64,000 nt of DNA from Paraburkholderia sp. BL25I1N1 (GTDB lineage Bacteria; Pseudomonadota; Gammaproteobacteria; Burkholderiales; Burkholderiaceae), in assembly GCF_003002025.1 (NCBI RefSeq), contig NZ_PVZB01000004.1, positions 346,313-410,312 of the forward strand, read 5' to 3'. Below the pieces are notes generated by a model. The model was not told the DNA's origin. It saw nothing but the letters and a program-made list of their open reading frames with translations, and made no database searches. This document shows, piece by piece, positions 1 through 10,929 of this stretch (within the stretch, counting starts at the first letter, position 1; every line of letters begins with the position of its first letter). A program made the position numbers and the translations under genes.

Positions 1-123
1 AAGGCCCGCAACTCGAGCGTGCAGAAGTTCGCGCTGTTCGTGGTCGGCGAAGGCATCGAGAAGAAGCAGGACGACTTCGCAGCTGAAGTGGCCGCTCAAG
101 TCGCTGCTGCAAAGCAACAATAA
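1..123 (+). CDS. tsf: Elongation factor Ts, C-terminal end (partial)
   Basis: The reading frame enters from the left edge and ends at TAA 121-123, giving 40 residues. The end contains a [16 protein letters not shown] segment followed by an alanine-rich tail, which fits the C-terminus of EF-Ts, the guanine nucleotide exchange factor for EF-Tu. Position directly before pyrH and frr is the conserved rpsB-tsf-pyrH-frr order of proteobacteria. Only the last part is in the window, so the identification rests mainly on synteny. Confidence 0.85.
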   Translation, partial: KARNSSVQKFALFVVGEGIEKKQDDFAAEVAAQVAAAKQQ

Positions 124-200
124 GTCTTACCTAAGCAGCAACTGTTGTATCGTTGGACCCGCGGCGGAGCAAGACTTTGCCGCGGTCGGCAGCGCCGCAA

Positions 201-233
201 GGCTGCGCGCGGGTTGACCCTCGCCGCGCAGCC
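201..233 (+). other. Hairpin between tsf and pyrH
   Basis: A 9-bp perfect stem (201-209 pairing with 225-233, GC-rich) sits in the 221-bp gap between tsf and pyrH. It has no following T-run, so it is not a typical intrinsic terminator; it may attenuate or stabilise the transcript. This is a structural observation only. Confidence 0.35.
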
Positions 234-344
234 GCCGCTGGCGAACCCAGGGTTCGTCAATTTGGCGACGCTTGCCCGAATCAGCATTTCACCCCTACAT
301 TAGTCCCTTGTTGTTGCCCTGTTCTGCGCGATCTGGATACCCCT

Positions 345-1058
345 ATGCCCACTGCCTATAAACGCGTCCTGCTCAAACTCTCCGGTGAAGCTCTGATGGG
401 CGACGATGCCTTTGGCATCAATCGCGCAACCATCGAACGAATGGTGGCGGACGTGGCCGAAGTGGTCCGTCTCGGAACGCAGCTGGCCGTGGTGATCGGC
501 GGCGGCAATATTTTCCGCGGCGTCGCGGGCGGCGCGGCGGGTATGGATCGCGCCACGGCGGACTACATGGGCATGCTGGCCACCATGATGAACGCGCTGG
601 CGCTGCAGGATGCCATGCGCCACGCCGGCATCGAGGCGCGCGTGCAATCGGCGCTGCGCATGGACCAGGTGGTCGAGCCGTACATCCGGCCCCGCGCGAT
701 TCGCCAGCTCGAAGAAGGCAAAGTCGTGATTTTCGCGGCCGGCACCGGCAACCCGTTCTTCACGACCGACACGGCCGCCGCTCTGCGCGGCTCGGAAATC
801 GGCGCGGAAGTCGTGCTGAAAGCAACCAAGGTGGACGGCGTGTATTCCGCCGACCCGAAGAAAGACCCGAGCGCGACGCGTTACACCACGATCAGTTTCG
901 ACGAGGCGATCGGCCGCAATCTGCAAGTGATGGACGCCACGGCATTCGCGCTGTGCCGCGACCAGAAACTGCCGATCCGGGTGTTTTCGATCGTCAAACC
1001 GGGCGCGCTCAAGCGCATCGTACAAGGCGACGACGAGGGTACCCTCGTCCACGTGTAA
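345..1058 (+). CDS. pyrH: UMP kinase
   Basis: This 237-residue protein phosphorylates UMP to UDP with ATP in pyrimidine nucleotide synthesis in the cytoplasm. Visible amino-acid-kinase motifs are KLSGEAL near residue 11 (phosphate binding), GGGNIFRG at 52-59, the [10 protein letters not shown] segment, and [15 protein letters not shown] in the nucleotide-binding half. The frame is open further upstream to 153, but ATG 345 begins the conserved [14 protein letters not shown] start and gives the usual family length, so I take it as the start. It lies between tsf and frr, as in most beta- and gamma-proteobacteria. Confidence 0.97.
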   Translation: MPTAYKRVLLKLSGEALMGDDAFGINRATIERMVADVAEVVRLGTQLAVVIGGGNIFRGVAGGAAGMDRATADYMGMLATMMNALALQDAMRHAGIEARVQSALRMDQVVEPYIRPRAIRQLEEGKVVIFAAGTGNPFFTTDTAAALRGSEIGAEVVLKATKVDGVYSADPKKDPSATRYTTISFDEAIGRNLQVMDATAFALCRDQKLPIRVFSIVKPGALKRIVQGDDEGTLVHV

Positions 1059-1158
1059 ACTCTCGTTCACATAACGTGGGCTTTAGCGCGAGCCCGAGCC
1101 GCCGCATCTTGCGCGCGCTGGCCGGCTCGCACCGTTTTGAAGGTTCGGAGGTTTAAAA

Positions 1159-1719
1159 ATGTCTGTGGCTGATATCAGGAAGGGCGCTGAACAAAAGATG
1201 CAGCGTTCCATCGACGCGTTCAAGAACGACCTGTCGAAGATCCGCACGGGCCGTGCACACACGGGCCTGCTCGATCACATCCAGTGCGATTACTACGGTT
1301 CGCCGGTGCCCATTTCGCAGGTCGCGAATCTGACGCTGATCGACGCGCGCACGATCGGCGTGCAGCCGTGGGAAAAGAAGATGGTGCAGGTCGTCGAAAA
1401 GGCGATCCGCGAATCGGACCTGGGTCTGAACCCGGCCACGCAAGGCGACGTGATCCGCGTGCCGATGCCCGCGCTGACCGAAGAGCGCCGCCGCGAATTG
1501 ACCAAAGTGGTCAAGAGCGAAGCGGAAACGGCCAAGGTCGCGGTGCGCAATCTGCGCCGCGACGCCAACGAGCAACTGAAAAAGCTCGTGAAAGACAAGG
1601 AAATTTCGGAAGACGACGAGCGTCGTGCAGGTGACGACGTGCAGAAGCTGACGGACAAGTTCGTCGCCGAAATCGACAAGCTCGTCGTGACGAAAGAAGC
1701 CGAGATCATGACGGTCTGA
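1159..1719 (+). CDS. frr: Ribosome recycling factor
   Basis: At 186 residues this matches the normal RRF length (about 185). RRF works with EF-G to split post-termination ribosomes from mRNA. Recognisable segments are the N-terminal helix ([21 protein letters not shown]), [15 protein letters not shown], and the C-terminal [12 protein letters not shown] and [12 protein letters not shown] helices of domain I. A GGAGG-type ribosome binding site precedes ATG 1159. It follows pyrH by 100 bp and is probably co-transcribed. Confidence 0.97.
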
Positions 1720-1782
1720 GGCCGGCCGCTCAGCTGCTCACGTTCTCCACTTCTTTTATTTGCAGTCACTGTCCCGACGGCC

Positions 1783-2565
1783 ATGACCTATACCAGCTCA
1801 ACCGTGCGCGTGCCTGATGTCGCCGCGGTGCCGCGACATATCGCGATCATCATGGACGGCAACGGCCGTTGGGCCACCCAGCGGCGCTTGCCGCGCGTGG
1901 CGGGCCATACGCGCGGCGTCGACGCGGTGCGTGCGGCCGTCGAGGCGTGCGCCCGTCAGGGTGTCGAATATCTGACGCTGTTCGCCTTCAGCTCGGAAAA
2001 CTGGCGCCGTCCGAACGAGGAAGTCTCGTTCCTGATGCGCCTGTTCGTGACCGCGCTGGAGCGCGAGATCGGCAAGCTGCATGCGAATGGCATCCGCTTG
2101 CGCGTGGTGGGCGACCTGGCCCGCTTCGATACGCGCATCCGCGACCTGATCAAGCGCGCGGAGACCAAGACCGCGCGCAATACCCGTCTCACACTCACGA
2201 TTGCCGCGAATTACGGCGGCCGCTGGGACATCATGCAGGCCACCCGCAAGCTCGCCGAACAGTCGGCGCTGGCGGGCAAGGCGGTCGAGGTGACCGAAGA
2301 TTCGTTCGCCGAACACCTCTCCATGGCTTATGCGCCCGAGCCGGATCTCTTCATCCGCACCGGCGGCGAGCGCCGCGTCAGCAACTTCCTGCTGTGGCAA
2401 CTCGCCTACACCGAGTTCTACTTCACCGACACGTTCTGGCCGGATTTCGACGCCGACGCCCTCGGCCACGCCATCGCTTCGTACGCGGAGCGCGAACGCC
2501 GCTTCGGCCGCACCAGTGCTCAACTCGAGCCGCAATCGCAAAACGTCGATTCGCTTCCATGCTAA
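1783..2565 (+). CDS. uppS: Undecaprenyl diphosphate synthase
   Basis: The 260-residue cis-prenyltransferase makes C55 undecaprenyl diphosphate from FPP and IPP, the lipid carrier precursor for peptidoglycan and LPS. Signature motifs are [10 protein letters not shown] (residues 22-31, with the catalytic/Mg-binding Asp), [13 protein letters not shown], and the C-terminal [20 protein letters not shown]. Its last 7 bases overlap the cdsA start, so translation is probably coupled. It begins the lipid-precursor part of the operon. Confidence 0.96.
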   Translation: MTYTSSTVRVPDVAAVPRHIAIIMDGNGRWATQRRLPRVAGHTRGVDAVRAAVEACARQGVEYLTLFAFSSENWRRPNEEVSFLMRLFVTALEREIGKLHANGIRLRVVGDLARFDTRIRDLIKRAETKTARNTRLTLTIAANYGGRWDIMQATRKLAEQSALAGKAVEVTEDSFAEHLSMAYAPEPDLFIRTGGERRVSNFLLWQLAYTEFYFTDTFWPDFDADALGHAIASYAERERRFGRTSAQLEPQSQNVDSLPC

Positions 2566-3380
2566 AAACCCGTGTCATCACGGCGATCATCCTGCTGGCA
2601 GTGTTCCTGCCGGTCACGTTGTTCGCGCCGGTGGGCGCGTTCGGCGCGCTGATCGCTTTTGTCGTCGTGTTCGCCGCGTGGGAGTGGGCGCGCCTGCTCA
2701 AGCTGGGCGGCGCGGGCCCGGTCATTTACGCGCTGATCGCCGCAGTGGCGCTGGTGGCCAGCACGCGTCTCGGTACCGGCATCGAACAAGCCAGACCGCT
2801 CTTTGAAGCGGCCGCTATTTTCTGGGTGATCGCCGGCCCGTTCGTGCTGCTGCGCAAGCCCACGCTCGCGCAGGGCGCCTGGCGTTCCTTCCTGTTTCTT
2901 GCCGGCATTGTGGTATTCGTCGCGTGCTGGCATGCTCTCGTCGCCGCGCGCGTGCAGGGTGTGCCATTCGTGCTGTCGCTGCTGCTATTGGTATGGCTGG
3001 CCGATATCGGCGCATACTTCTCCGGAAAAGCGTTTGGAAAACACAAGCTGGCGCCTGCCATCAGTCCGGGTAAGACCTGGGAGGGCGCGATCGGCGGCTG
3101 GCTGGTGGTGATGATCGTCGCGGCGGCGGCGGTCTTTTTGCATGCGTTCGAGCCGACCCTGTATTCTGCGCTGCTGGCGCATTGGGGCGCCGTGCGCACG
3201 CTGCTCGCGCTGACCTTGCTGGTGGCATTCAGCGTGGTGGGCGACCTGTTCGAATCGATGATGAAACGCCAGGCCGGTGTGAAAGATTCAAGCGGCCTGT
3301 TGCCGGGGCACGGTGGCGTGCTCGACCGCATCGATGCCTTGTTGCCGGTGCTGCCGCTTGCCATGCTGCTGCTCGGCTAG
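2559..3380 (+). CDS. cdsA: Phosphatidate cytidylyltransferase
   Basis: This 273-residue integral membrane enzyme makes CDP-diacylglycerol from phosphatidate and CTP, the branch point for phospholipid synthesis. The sequence has several hydrophobic helices and the C-terminal family signature ([12 protein letters not shown], then [20 protein letters not shown]). ATG 2559 overlaps the uppS stop; the frame is open further upstream only as a shadow of uppS. dxr follows 10 bp later, consistent with one operon. Confidence 0.95.
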   Translation: MLKTRVITAIILLAVFLPVTLFAPVGAFGALIAFVVVFAAWEWARLLKLGGAGPVIYALIAAVALVASTRLGTGIEQARPLFEAAAIFWVIAGPFVLLRKPTLAQGAWRSFLFLAGIVVFVACWHALVAARVQGVPFVLSLLLLVWLADIGAYFSGKAFGKHKLAPAISPGKTWEGAIGGWLVVMIVAAAAVFLHAFEPTLYSALLAHWGAVRTLLALTLLVAFSVVGDLFESMMKRQAGVKDSSGLLPGHGGVLDRIDALLPVLPLAMLLLG

Positions 3381-3390
3381 AGAAAGAGAT

Positions 3391-4596
3391 ATGCAAAAAC
3401 GTCTGACATTGCTCGGTTCCACGGGCTCGATTGGAGACAGCACGCTCGACGTCGTCGCGCGTCATCCCGAGCGCTTTTCGGTTTATGCGCTGAGCGCGCA
3501 TCGCAACGGCGACAAGCTCGTCGAGCAATGCCTGCGCTTTCAGCCCGAAGTCGCGGTGGTCGGCGACGCCGATACGGCTGCCAGCGTCGCGGCGAAATTG
3601 CGCGAAGCGGGTTGCAAGACCGAGGTCACGTATGGACCGCAAGCGCTCGTCGACGTGTCGAAGAGCGACGGCTGCGATACGGTGGTCGCGGCGATCGTCG
3701 GCGCGGCCGGCCTGGCGCCGAGTCTTGCCGCAGCGCGCGCGGGCAAACGCATCCTGCTTGCCAACAAGGAAGCGCTGGTCATGTCCGGCGCGATCTTCAT
3801 GGACGCGGTGCGCGACAACGGCGCCGTGCTGCTGCCGGTCGACAGCGAACACAACGCGATTTTCCAGTGCCTGCCGCGCGAGGCCGCGCTGCACGGCGGC
3901 GTCTCCAAGATCATTCTGACCGCGTCGGGCGGCCCGTTCCGCACGCGCGAACCGGCGACGCTCGTCGACGTCACGCCGGACGAAGCCTGTAAGCATCCGA
4001 ACTGGGTCATGGGCCGCAAGATTTCGGTCGACTCGGCCACCATGATGAACAAGGGCCTCGAAGTGATCGAGGCACACTGGCTGTTCGATCTGCCGGGCGA
4101 GCGCATCGAGGTGCTGATTCACCCGCAAAGCGTGATTCACTCGATGGTGTCCTACGCCGACGGCTCGGTGCTCGCCCAACTGGGCAATCCCGACATGCGC
4201 ACGCCGATCGCGCATGCGCTGGCGTTTCCGGATCGCGTCGATTCGGGCGTGGCGCAACTCGATCTGCTGCAGGTCGCGTCCCTCTCGTTCGAAAAGCCGG
4301 ATTACACGCGCTTTCCGTGTCTTGCTCTCGCAGTGAAGGCGCTGGCCGAGGGCGGCCTGGCGAGCGCGGCGCTGAACGCCGCGAATGAAATCGCGGTCGA
4401 AGCGTTCCTCGCGCGCCAGATCGGTTTCATGGCGATCGCCCAGGTGGTCGACGCGGTGCTCAGCGCATTGCCGAACCGCAGCGCGCACGCGCTCGAAGAC
4501 GTGATCGAAGCGGATGCCGCCGCGCGTCGCGCCGCTGCCGAATTCATCGCGCGTCTGCCCGACGGCGCCCGTCGCACGGAACGCGCCGTCCAGTGA
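3391..4596 (+). CDS. dxr: 1-deoxy-D-xylulose 5-phosphate reductoisomerase
   Basis: The 401-residue enzyme converts DXP to MEP with NADPH, the committed step of the MEP isoprenoid pathway, and so supplies the precursors used by UppS next door. Visible motifs are the N-terminal nucleotide-binding [34 protein letters not shown] (metal/substrate), TASGGPFR and [19 protein letters not shown]. The ATG at 3391 follows an AGAAAGAGAT ribosome binding region. The start chosen gives the normal family length. Confidence 0.97.
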   Translation: MQKRLTLLGSTGSIGDSTLDVVARHPERFSVYALSAHRNGDKLVEQCLRFQPEVAVVGDADTAASVAAKLREAGCKTEVTYGPQALVDVSKSDGCDTVVAAIVGAAGLAPSLAAARAGKRILLANKEALVMSGAIFMDAVRDNGAVLLPVDSEHNAIFQCLPREAALHGGVSKIILTASGGPFRTREPATLVDVTPDEACKHPNWVMGRKISVDSATMMNKGLEVIEAHWLFDLPGERIEVLIHPQSVIHSMVSYADGSVLAQLGNPDMRTPIAHALAFPDRVDSGVAQLDLLQVASLSFEKPDYTRFPCLALAVKALAEGGLASAALNAANEIAVEAFLARQIGFMAIAQVVDAVLSALPNRSAHALEDVIEADAAARRAAAEFIARLPDGARRTERAVQ

Positions 4597-4603
4597 GGCG
4601 CTC

Positions 4604-5989
4604 ATGAACCTGCTGATCGAACTGCTCGCCTTCGCGGTCGCGATTGGCGTACTCGTGGTCGTCCACGAATACGGGCATTACAGTGTGGCGCGCCTGTGCG
4701 GCGTCAAGGTGCTGCGCTTTTCGATCGGCTTCGGCAAGCCGCTGTTTCAGTGGGTGAGTCCGAAGACGGGCACCGAATGGACCATTGCCGCGCTGCCGCT
4801 CGGCGGCTACGTGAAGATGCTCGACGAGCGCGAAACGGGCGCTGAGCCGATTCCCGCCGAAGCCTTGCCGCATGCGTTCAACCGGCAATCCGTGTGGCGC
4901 CGTTTTGCGATTGTCGCGGCCGGTCCGGTCGCGAACTTCCTGCTGGCCATCGTGCTGTTCGCGCTCGTCTTCGCCAGTGGCGTGACGGAGCCGGCGGCGG
5001 TGATCGCGGCGCCCGCGCCGAATACGCCCGCGGCCGTTGCCGGTTTCGACGGCGGTGAAACGATCGTTGCCGTGCGCGCCGAGAACGCCGGCGAATCCGA
5101 GCCGGTGCGCTCCTGGTCGGACCTGCGCTGGAAACTGCTGGGTGCGGCATTCGATCACAAGCGCGTCGTGCTGAGCGCGAAAGATGCGCACGGTACGTCG
5201 GATTTCCAGCTCGATCTGCGTGGCCTCAGCGAAAAAGATGTCGACGACGACTTCATGTCGCATCTCGGTTTCGAGCCGGGCGGTGGCAAGCTGACGGTGG
5301 CGGGCGTGCAACCGGGCAGCGCGGCGCAAAAGGCCGGCCTCGTTGCCGGCGATCGTCTGCGTGCCGTCGACGGTATTCCGACCGATAACGCCACGGCCTT
5401 CATCGCTTATGTAAAATCGCACGCCGGCAAAGCGGTGACGTTGCAGGTCGAGCGCGGCGGTAAGGCGGCGGGCAAGCTCGAAGACGTGAACATCGTGCCG
5501 CAGGCACAGCGCGATGAAACGACCGGACAGCAGATCGGCCGCATCGGCGCGGAACTGGCCACGCAGGTGCCGTCGATCGACGTGCGTTACGGTCCGGTTG
5601 AAAGCTTGCAGTTGGGCGCGCGCCGCACGTGGGACCTCGCGGTCTACTCGGTGCGCATGTTCGGCAGGATGATCGTAGGCGAGGCATCGCTGAAAAATCT
5701 TTCCGGTCCGGTGACGATCGCGGATTACGCAGGAAAGAGCGCACGTCTAGGTCCTTCTGCATTCCTGTCGTTCCTGGCCCTTGTCAGTATTAGTCTTGGT
5801 GTACTGAACCTGTTACCAATTCCGGTATTGGACGGGGGTCATCTGTTATATTATTTGGTTGAAGCTGTTACCGGTAAAGTTGTCTCCGATCGCTGGCAAC
5901 TCGTTTTTCAGAGGGCGGGTCTCGCCTGCATCGTCGCGTTGTCGGCGATCGCGCTGTTCAACGATCTGGCTCGTTTAATCCATTTTTAA
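4604..5989 (+). CDS. rseP: RseP site-2 intramembrane zinc metalloprotease
   Basis: At 461 residues, this membrane protease cleaves anti-sigma factors such as RseA within the membrane and also removes signal-peptide remnants. The zinc motif HEYGH is at residues 21-25 in the first transmembrane segment, and the second conserved LDGGH motif lies in the C-terminal membrane part (NLLPIPVLDGGHLLYYLVE). A PDZ region (GVQPGSAAQKAGLVAGDRL) sits between. The start at 4604 is 7 bases after dxr. The dxr-rseP-bamA order is conserved. Confidence 0.96.
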   Translation: MNLLIELLAFAVAIGVLVVVHEYGHYSVARLCGVKVLRFSIGFGKPLFQWVSPKTGTEWTIAALPLGGYVKMLDERETGAEPIPAEALPHAFNRQSVWRRFAIVAAGPVANFLLAIVLFALVFASGVTEPAAVIAAPAPNTPAAVAGFDGGETIVAVRAENAGESEPVRSWSDLRWKLLGAAFDHKRVVLSAKDAHGTSDFQLDLRGLSEKDVDDDFMSHLGFEPGGGKLTVAGVQPGSAAQKAGLVAGDRLRAVDGIPTDNATAFIAYVKSHAGKAVTLQVERGGKAAGKLEDVNIVPQAQRDETTGQQIGRIGAELATQVPSIDVRYGPVESLQLGARRTWDLAVYSVRMFGRMIVGEASLKNLSGPVTIADYAGKSARLGPSAFLSFLALVSISLGVLNLLPIPVLDGGHLLYYLVEAVTGKVVSDRWQLVFQRAGLACIVALSAIALFNDLARLIHF

Positions 5990-6056
5990 AGTGTTCGGCG
6001 GCGTTCACGATGGCGACCGCCCGACCTGATGCAGCTATACACACTGGGGAAGCACG

Positions 6057-8360
6057 TTGTTTAAACCTCATCGCTTTGTTCCAAAGACGGTTATAGCCGC
6101 GGCGTTCGCCGCGCATGGGCTGGTTGCTCACGCAACGACGCCCTTCGTGGTGCAAGACATCCGGATCGAGGGATTGCAACGCGTCGAACCTGGTACCGTG
6201 TTTGCCTACCTGCCTATCAAGCAAGGCGACACCTTCAGCGACGACAAGGCATCGGAAGCCATCCGCGCTCTGTATGCCACGGGCTTCTTCAACGACGTCA
6301 AGATCGCGACCGAAGGCAACGTCGTCATCGTGCAGGTGCTGGAACGTCCGGCCATCGGCACGATCGACTTCGCCGGCATTCATGAGTTCGACAAGGAAAA
6401 CCTGACCAAGGCGCTGCGCGCCGTGGGTTTGTCGCAAGGCCGTTATTACGACAAGGCGTTGGTCGACAAGGCCGAGCAGGAACTGAAGCGTCAGTATCTG
6501 ACGCGCGGCTACTACGCCGCTGAAGTCACCACCACGATCACGCCGATCGACCGCAATCGCGTGTCGGTGCTGTTCTCGGTGGCCGAAGGTCCGAGCGCGA
6601 AGATCCGCCAGATCAACTTCATCGGCAACAAGGCGTTCAGCACGGGTACGCTGCGCGACGAAATGCAGTTGTCCACGCCGAACTGGTTCTCGTGGTACAC
6701 GAAGAACGACCTGTACGCGAAAGACAAGCTGACCGGCGACCTCGAAAACGTTCGCTCGTATTATCTGAATCGCGGCTATCTCGAGTTCAACATCGAGTCG
6801 ACCCAGGTGTCGATCACGCCCGACAAGAAGGACATGTATCTGACGGTCACGCTGCACGAAGGCGAGCCGTACACGATTTCGAATATCAAGCTGGCGGGCA
6901 ATCTGCTCGATCGCGAGCCGGAGCTGGCCAAGCTCATCAAGATCAAACCGGGCGACCGCTTCTCGGCTGAAAAGCTGCAGGCCACCACCAAGGCTATCGT
7001 CGACAAGCTCGGCGAATACGGCTATGCGTTCGCCACGGTCAACGCGCAGCCGCAGATCGATCAGGCCAACCATAAGGTCGACCTGACGCTGCAGGTGGAC
7101 CCGAGCCGCCGCGTCTACGTGCGCCGCATCAACGTGGTCGGCAATACGCGTACGCGTGACGAAGTGGTGCGCCGCGAAATGCGCCAGCTCGAAAGCTCGT
7201 GGTTCGATTCGAACCGCCTCGCGCTGTCGAAAGACCGGATCAACCGTCTCGGCTACTTTACCGATGTCGACGTGACCACGGTGCCCGTGGAAGGCACGCC
7301 GGACCAGGTCGATGTGGACGTCAAGGTGGCCGAAAAACCGACCGGCGCGATCACGCTGGGTGCGGGCTTCTCGTCGACCGACAAGGTGGTGCTCTCGGCC
7401 GGCGTGTCGCAAGACAACGTGTTCGGCTCGGGCACGAGTCTCTCGGTGAACATCAATACCGCCAAGACGTACCGTACGTTGACGGTCACGCAGGTCGACC
7501 CGTACTTCACGGTCGACGGCATCAAGCGCATTACCGACGTCTATTACCGTACGTACCAGCCGCTGTACTACTCCACGGATTCGAGCTTCAAGATCGTCAC
7601 GATCGGTGGCGACCTGAAGTTCGGTATTCCGTTCTCGGAAGTCGACACGGTGTACTTCGGTGCCGGCCTCGAGCAGAACCAGCTGGATATCGACGCGAAC
7701 ACGCCGCAGAGCTACATCGACTACGTGCATGAATTCGGCCGCGTGTCGAACAACGTGCCGATCACCGTGGGCTGGTCGCGCGACGCGCGTGACAGCGCGC
7801 TGGTGCCGAGCCGCGGCTACTTCACGCAGGCAAACGCCGAATACGGTACGCCGATCGGCGGCACGCAGTACTACAAGGCCGACATCAACGCGCAGTACTA
7901 TTATTCGTTCTCGCGCGGGTTCGTGCTGGGCTTCAACTTCCAGGGCGGTTACGGTAACGGCCTCGGCGGCAAGCCTTATCCGATTTTCAAGAACTACTAT
8001 GCGGGCGGTATTGGTTCGGTGCGGGGCTACGAGCCGAGCTCGCTGGGTCCGCGCGACGCCAAGACGAACGACCCGATCGGCGGCTCGAAGCTGCTGGTGG
8101 GTAACATCGAATTGACGTTCCCGCTGCCGGGCACGGGCTACGACCGCACGTTGCGCGTCTTCACGTTCCTCGACGCCGGTAACGTGTGGGGTACGGAAGG
8201 CAACAGTATCGGCGCCAACGGCCTGCGTTACGGCTACGGTGTCGGTCTGGCGTGGATCTCGCCGATCGGCCCGCTCAAGCTCAGCCTGGGCTTCCCGCTC
8301 ACGAAGCACACCGGCGACCAGTATCAGAAATTCCAGTTCCAGATCGGGACGGCATTCTGA
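6057..8360 (+). CDS. bamA: Outer membrane assembly factor BamA
   Basis: The 767-residue protein is the central Omp85 component that inserts beta-barrel proteins into the outer membrane. It shows a signal peptide ending in VAHA before TTPFVVQDIRIEG, five POTRA-type repeats over about residues 25-425, and a C-terminal barrel with the conserved VRGYEPSSLGP loop and a terminal phenylalanine (QFQIGTAF). The start appears to be TTG at 6057, since no better in-frame ATG precedes the signal peptide. It follows rseP and precedes skp, the normal order. Confidence 0.96.
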   Translation: MFKPHRFVPKTVIAAAFAAHGLVAHATTPFVVQDIRIEGLQRVEPGTVFAYLPIKQGDTFSDDKASEAIRALYATGFFNDVKIATEGNVVIVQVLERPAIGTIDFAGIHEFDKENLTKALRAVGLSQGRYYDKALVDKAEQELKRQYLTRGYYAAEVTTTITPIDRNRVSVLFSVAEGPSAKIRQINFIGNKAFSTGTLRDEMQLSTPNWFSWYTKNDLYAKDKLTGDLENVRSYYLNRGYLEFNIESTQVSITPDKKDMYLTVTLHEGEPYTISNIKLAGNLLDREPELAKLIKIKPGDRFSAEKLQATTKAIVDKLGEYGYAFATVNAQPQIDQANHKVDLTLQVDPSRRVYVRRINVVGNTRTRDEVVRREMRQLESSWFDSNRLALSKDRINRLGYFTDVDVTTVPVEGTPDQVDVDVKVAEKPTGAITLGAGFSSTDKVVLSAGVSQDNVFGSGTSLSVNINTAKTYRTLTVTQVDPYFTVDGIKRITDVYYRTYQPLYYSTDSSFKIVTIGGDLKFGIPFSEVDTVYFGAGLEQNQLDIDANTPQSYIDYVHEFGRVSNNVPITVGWSRDARDSALVPSRGYFTQANAEYGTPIGGTQYYKADINAQYYYSFSRGFVLGFNFQGGYGNGLGGKPYPIFKNYYAGGIGSVRGYEPSSLGPRDAKTNDPIGGSKLLVGNIELTFPLPGTGYDRTLRVFTFLDAGNVWGTEGNSIGANGLRYGYGVGLAWISPIGPLKLSLGFPLTKHTGDQYQKFQFQIGTAF

Positions 8361-8415
8361 TCCGGCGGCGGAAGGCGCCCGGCGGCCGGCCCGGCCAAAC
8401 TACAGTATCGAGAGG

Positions 8416-8943
8416 ATGACTTTGCTAACCGGTATGTTTTCGAAACGTGTGGCGTGCGCGCTGGCGCTGGCAATGACCCTGGGTGTCGGGGTCGCGCATG
8501 GGCAGGAGGCCAGGATCGCGGCGGTGAATTCCGACCGCATCCTGCGCGAATCCGCTGCCGCGAAGGCCGCGCAGGTCAAACTCGAGGCCGAGTTCGCCAA
8601 GCGTGACAAGGACCTGGCCGACATGGCGCAGAAGCTGAAGTCGATGTCCGATTCGCTCGACAAGAGCGGCGCGTCCATGTCGCCCGCCGACCGCGCGCAG
8701 AAGCAGCGCGATCTGTCGCAACTGGACACGGACTTCCAGCGCAAGCAACGCGAGTTTCGTGAGGATCTGAACCAGCGCCGCAACGAAGAACTGGCGGCTG
8801 TGCTCGACCGCGCCAACAAGGTGATCAAACAGATCGCCGAAGCGCAGCATTACGATCTGATCGTCCAGGAAGCGGTGTACGTGAGTCCGCGCATCGATAT
8901 CACCGATCAGGTGCTCAAGGCTCTGGCGGCGTCGGGCAACTGA
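8416..8943 (+). CDS. skp: Periplasmic OMP chaperone Skp/OmpH
   Basis: A 175-residue secreted chaperone that holds unfolded outer membrane proteins on the way to the Bam complex. It has a signal peptide (to GVAHGQ near residue 30) and a long lysine/arginine-rich coiled coil ([12 protein letters not shown] to [17 protein letters not shown]), as expected for the tentacle helices. ATG 8416 has a nearby GAGAGGA; a second ATG at 8434 would also leave a signal peptide. It lies between bamA and lpxD. Confidence 0.93.
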   Translation: MTLLTGMFSKRVACALALAMTLGVGVAHGQEARIAAVNSDRILRESAAAKAAQVKLEAEFAKRDKDLADMAQKLKSMSDSLDKSGASMSPADRAQKQRDLSQLDTDFQRKQREFREDLNQRRNEELAAVLDRANKVIKQIAEAQHYDLIVQEAVYVSPRIDITDQVLKALAASGN

Positions 8944-9017
8944 GCGTGGCTGCCGGGCTGAACGGCCCCGGCAGCGGATCTGACAAGTCGGACCGAATAC
9001 CAGGAGACAGGATAGGC

Positions 9018-10118
9018 ATGGCATTTACGCTCGAGGACATCGTCCAGCGGTTCGGCGGTGAAGTAGTCGGAGACGGTTCGCAGCGCGTCGGCAGTCTCGC
9101 GCCGCTCGACCAGGCAGGCCCGGACCAGCTGGCGTTCCTCGCCAATCCGAAGTACCTGTCGCAGGTCGAAACGACCCGTGCGGGCGCGGTGTTGATTAAC
9201 GCCGACGACCTCGCCAAGCTCGCTTCCCGCGAGAATCGTAACTTCATCGTCACGCCGAATCCGTACGCTTACTTCGCGCGCGTCGCGCAAACTTTCATCG
9301 ACCTCGCTGCGCCCAAGGCTGCACCCGGCGTGCATCCGAGCGCGACCATCGACCCGTCGGCGCAGATCGCCGCGAGCGCGGTGATCGGCCCGCACGTCAC
9401 GGTGGAAGCGGGTGCGGTGATCGGCGAGAACGTGCGGCTCGACGCCAATGTCGTGATCGGCCGTGGCACGCGCATCGGCGCGGGCTCGCATCTTTATCCC
9501 AATGTCGCGGTGTACCACGGTTGCAAGCTCGCCGAGCGCGTGATCGTGCACGCGGGCGCGGTGATCGGCTCGGACGGTTTCGGCTTCGCGCCTGATTTCG
9601 TCGGCGAGGGTGAGGCGCGTACCGGCAGCTGGGTGAAGATTCCGCAGGTCGGCGGCGTGTCGATCGCGGCCGACGTCGAAATCGGCGCGAACACCACTAT
9701 CGACCGTGGCGCGATGGCGGACACGATCATCGAAGAGTGCGTGAAGATCGACAACCTGGTGCAGATCGGTCACAACTGCAAGGTCGGCGCTTATACGGTG
9801 ATTGCCGGCTGCGCGGGCATTGCGGGCAGCACGACGATCGGCCGCCATTGCATGATCGGCGGCGCGGTCGGAATTGCCGGGCACGTCACGCTGGCCGACT
9901 ATGTGATCGTCACCGCCAAGTCGGGCGTCTCGAAGTCGCTGCTCAAGCCTGGTATGTACACCAGTGCCTTCCCGGCCGTGAACCATGCAGACTGGAACAA
10001 GAGCGCGGCGTTGCTGCGCAATATCGACAAACTCCGCGATCGTATCAAGGCGCTTGAAAACGGCGCGGCTGAGAAGCAGGGCGGCTCAGCAAGCAGTTCC
10101 GCGGGCAGCAAAGCCTGA
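9018..10118 (+). CDS. lpxD: UDP-3-O-(3-hydroxyacyl)glucosamine N-acyltransferase
   Basis: The 366-residue LpxD adds the N-linked hydroxyacyl chain in lipid A synthesis. The N-terminal uridine-binding domain (to about residue 100) is followed by a left-handed beta helix of hexapeptide repeats such as [20 protein letters not shown] and [12 protein letters not shown]. The histidine in [14 protein letters not shown] is the expected catalytic base. A ribosome binding site (CAGGAGACAGG) precedes ATG 9018. A short alanine/serine-rich tail ends the protein. Confidence 0.96.
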   Translation: MAFTLEDIVQRFGGEVVGDGSQRVGSLAPLDQAGPDQLAFLANPKYLSQVETTRAGAVLINADDLAKLASRENRNFIVTPNPYAYFARVAQTFIDLAAPKAAPGVHPSATIDPSAQIAASAVIGPHVTVEAGAVIGENVRLDANVVIGRGTRIGAGSHLYPNVAVYHGCKLAERVIVHAGAVIGSDGFGFAPDFVGEGEARTGSWVKIPQVGGVSIAADVEIGANTTIDRGAMADTIIEECVKIDNLVQIGHNCKVGAYTVIAGCAGIAGSTTIGRHCMIGGAVGIAGHVTLADYVIVTAKSGVSKSLLKPGMYTSAFPAVNHADWNKSAALLRNIDKLRDRIKALENGAAEKQGGSASSSAGSKA

Positions 10119-10346
10119 ACCTCAGGGCAACTCGCAGGGCAATTGACTCAGCAGACTCAGCATTTCGCCGGGCAACCTGCCGGCACCGCGTAAAATGGCG
10201 GGCAAGCAACAGGAAGCAAAGTCGGTTGCCGTGACCGGGTGGCGCGGCCGCCGGGTCACGGCGAGCGCCGGCAGCACGCTTTACCAATCCACCTGCACCA
10301 GCATCCGCAGTCATCACCGCGCAGTCAATGCGTGAGCAGAAACACC

Positions 10347-10811
10347 ATGAGCACCGAAAAAATCAATCTCGACATTCATAAGATTCTCACGCTGCTGCCG
10401 CATCGTTACCCGATCCTGCTGGTCGACCGGGTGCTCGAACTCGAGCCGCACAAGTGCATCAAAGCGTTGAAGAACGTGTCGATCAACGAACCGTATTTTC
10501 AGGGCCACTTCCCGACGCGTCCGGTGATGCCGGGCGTGCTGATTCTCGAAGCACTCGCGCAAACGGCGGCTCTGCTGACGTTTTCGGAAGAGCCGAGCGA
10601 CCCGTCGAACACGCTGTATCTGTTCGTCGGCATCGACAACGCGCGCTTCAAGCGCGTGGTGGAACCGGGCGATCAGCTGATCCTGAACTGCACGTTCGAG
10701 CGTCACATGCGCGGCATCTGGAAGTTCAAGGCGCGCGCCGAAGTGGATGGCGTGGTCGCGGCGGAAGCCGACCTGATGTGCGCGGTGCGGCACACGGACA
10801 AAGACGCTTAA
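10347..10811 (+). CDS. fabZ: 3-hydroxyacyl-[acyl-carrier-protein] dehydratase FabZ
   Basis: A 154-residue hot-dog-fold dehydratase of type II fatty acid synthesis; it competes with LpxA for hydroxyacyl-ACP. The active-site segment [22 protein letters not shown] carries the catalytic His and Glu. [14 protein letters not shown] near the N-terminus is also typical. I place the start at ATG 10347 ([14 protein letters not shown]), after a 228-bp gap from lpxD; the open frame upstream is not conserved in composition. Confidence 0.96.
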   Translation: MSTEKINLDIHKILTLLPHRYPILLVDRVLELEPHKCIKALKNVSINEPYFQGHFPTRPVMPGVLILEALAQTAALLTFSEEPSDPSNTLYLFVGIDNARFKRVVEPGDQLILNCTFERHMRGIWKFKARAEVDGVVAAEADLMCAVRHTDKDA

Positions 10812-10929
10812 ACGCACTTAGGCGCGAGGCGCTTAAGCCAGCGTCCGGGCGGTCGGCGGCGTCATGCGCGCGCCGGCCTCCCGCCAGATGCCCATCCAGA
10901 CAACGCAACAGAATCAGAAGCGAGGACGC

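Noticed and set aside
5958..8309. A 783-codon open frame antisense to bamA
   Set aside because: The bamA frame is a clear protein family and the antisense frame has low-complexity Arg/Asp/Ala composition typical of GC-rich shadows.
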